Part shown: piece by piece, positions 62,563-64,000 of the stretch
How positions within the stretch are numbered: the first letter of the stretch is position 1
Layout of the letters: the number at the start of each line of letters is the position of its first letter
DNA from: Lanius collurio
Lineage: Eukaryota; Chordata; Aves; Passeriformes; Laniidae
DNA length: 64,000 nt
Assembly (NCBI GenBank): GCA_020086605.1
Contig: JACBWW010000008.1
Location: forward strand, 27,950,250 to 28,014,249
Direction of reading: 5' to 3'
The notes under the pieces: generated by a model
What the model was told of the DNA's origin: nothing
What the model saw: the letters and a program-made list of their open reading frames with translations, nothing else
Databases searched by the model: none
Made by a program: the position numbers and the translations under genes

Positions 62563-62701
62563 CAATGAAGGGAAAGGAGGCTGTGAAGATCAGGTACATG
62601 CCGTCACTGTACATGGTGAAGGTGATAGCAAAATAAACAGAAAGGCTGCCCCAGATGAAGAACTGGTTGACAACTGTCCAGTAAGAGGTGTCCAAGCCAA
62701 T
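62563..62701 (-). CDS. ATP8B5: ATP8B-type flippase, exon with M8/M9 membrane helices
   Basis: This exon encodes 46 complete residues, IGLDTSYWTVVNQFFIWGSL followed by SVYFAITFTMYSDGMYLIFT and ASFPFI, then the first base of a glycine codon. The acceptor is CTCTTTCAG and the donor ATTG followed by GTAAGC. The GLDTSYWT block is the hallmark of ATP8B1-type pumps (NFQIGLDTSYWT in the family). It marks the turn between the last membrane helix pairs, and is followed by a hydrophobic helix. The upstream exon, expected to end with VNFQ, was not recognised before the right edge. No inactivating change is visible. Confidence 0.94.
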
Positions 62702-64000
62702 CTGAAAGAGCAGAGCAATACAGCTATTGTCAGTGCCTTCCTTATTTAGCAGATCTGTGGTGAACACAGCTTGTCCTTCTGCTTTGTACACCTCCCCATG
62801 AGAATGCTATTCATGCAAAGTCTCAAGAAATACCAAGTCACAAGTCGTAAGATTCTGGAAAACCATTCAAGGCAACATCACTACATTTATCCTGTTGCCT
62901 TCTTCAAAGTCACTAGAGGCCAGTCCTGGAGACAGGATATTAAGGGACTTTAAAGATCATCCTGTTCCAGTCCTTCTGCCATAGGCAGGGACATCTTCCA
63001 CTAGACTAGCTTGCTCAGAGCCCCATCCACCCTGACCTTGAACACTCCCAGGGATGAGACATCCCTAACTTCTTTGGGCAACCTGTACCAGTGCCTCGAC
63101 ACCCTCACAGTAAAGAATTTGTTCCTAGTATCTAATCTAAACCCACTCTCATTTCAAAGCCAGTAACTCTTGTTCTATCACTACATGTCCTTGTCAAAAG
63201 TTCCTCCACAGCTCTCTTGTAGCCCTTGTTTAAGTACTGGAAAGCTGCAATGAGGTCTCCTTGGAGCCTCCTCTTCTCCAGGCTGAACAACCTCAATGCT
63301 CTCACCCTCTTTAGCAGAGGTGCTCCAGAGCCCTCTGATCGACTTCATGGCCCTTCTCCGTACTTGCTCCAACAGGCCCTCATTCCTCTTATGCTGGGGG
63401 CCCAGAGCTGAACACAGTAAGTTCAAATAAGCCAGGCTTATTTCCCCACCCCTAAGCTGTGATGTAACATTGAAAGTTAGGAGAACAAGTCTGCAAGACT
63501 TCAGACAGCAGAAATTATTATCTAGGGAGGTATGATTGATTGGTTTTCTTTTAAGAAATCTCTCTCATCTTGATAATACCATCTGACTTTTCTACCATCC
63601 AAGCCGTAGCTATTTCTTCCAGCAAGCTCAGGCTGCGTCATGCATACATCATGCATCAGGCCGGGCTGCAGAGACATCTCCATAATGGAGAACCTAAAAA
63701 TAACTGCCTGATGGCAGACAGACAGTCCTGTGCTTCAAACCCTTCCCATAAAACTAGAACAAGTCCTTCTCTAGTCCCTGCCTTAACTGATTTGTCTGTT
63801 ATGACTGCAAACTTCCCAAGGCAAAGAACTCTTCTTTCCTGTCACCCAGATCTTTCATAACATACAAATCTCCTGTTCTGTTGAACAGAGGAGACTAATC
63901 TAAGAGACTGTTTTTTGCAAGAATGCACAATGCAGTAGCAAATACAATGCTGTCAACACCCTAAATGGCCCTCCAGATGCTGCCATCATGAAACAACAAC
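62702..64000 (-). other. Flippase gene intron running off the right edge
   Basis: After the 62563-62701 exon (upstream on the minus strand) I find a 480-base CR1 fragment and no further ATP8B-like exon before the window ends. Confidence 0.75.
62940..63419 (-). mobile_element. CR1 LINE 3' fragment (longest in window)
   Basis: The plus strand is the reverse complement of about 480 bases of CR1 3' sequence. Blocks include TAAAGATCATCCTGTTCCAG, TTGCTCAGAGCCCCATCC, CCTCACAGTAAAGAATTTGT, TGGAGCCTCCTCTTCTCCAG, GGTGCTCCAGAGCCCTCTGA, GCTCCAACAGGCCCTCATTC and CCCAGAGCTGAACACAGTA. It is inserted in the same sense as the flippase gene and is 5'-truncated. Confidence 0.96.

Overview
The window is vertebrate nuclear DNA, almost certainly from a bird and probably a passerine. 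Coding sequence is split into short exons with GT/AG splice sites. Almost every recognisable interspersed repeat is a CR1 LINE 3' fragment, which is typical of birds. One element at 48.6-48.8 kb has a tRNA-Ile-like head joined to a CR1-type tail, the architecture of the songbird SINE TguSINE1. There are no operons, prokaryotic signals, CRISPR arrays or complete viral genes.

Two protein-coding genes lie head-to-tail on the minus strand. RUSC2 (RUN and SH3 domain containing 2, iporin) fills about 1-55.7 kb. A CpG-rich promoter with a probable non-coding first exon sits at 55.44-55.70 kb. A 40 kb first intron follows, then nine coding exons between 15,436 and 1,022. Every junction keeps the reading frame, giving about 1,494 codons. 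The last exon or exons, with the C-terminal SH3 domain, lie beyond the left edge. At 58,425-62,701 are the last three recognised coding exons of an ATP8B-type P4-ATPase (phospholipid flippase). It is probably ATP8B5, because in human the ATP8B5 pseudogene sits immediately upstream of RUSC2 in the same orientation. The rest of that gene lies beyond the right edge.

The remaining sequence is intronic or intergenic: CR1 fragments of different ages on both strands, one tRNA-derived SINE, one solo-LTR-like segment, a perfect 18-unit TATTC microsatellite, a few short local duplications, and two GC-richer segments (34.3-34.6 and 47.6-48.2 kb) with good minus-strand donor sites that could be alternative RUSC2 first exons. 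RUSC2 works in vesicle trafficking (Rab1/GM130 and AP-4/ATG9A routes) and the ATP8B protein in membrane lipid asymmetry. Both act in the secretory and endosomal system, but nothing here shows direct cooperation beyond conserved linkage.

I found no convincing undescribed biological system. The most useful leads are post-transcriptional and lineage-level: an upstream ORF that overlaps the RUSC2 start codon, candidate alternative promoters, short repeated motifs in the RUSC2 N-terminus, and an apparently intact ATP8B5 C-terminus in a gene that is a pseudogene in human.
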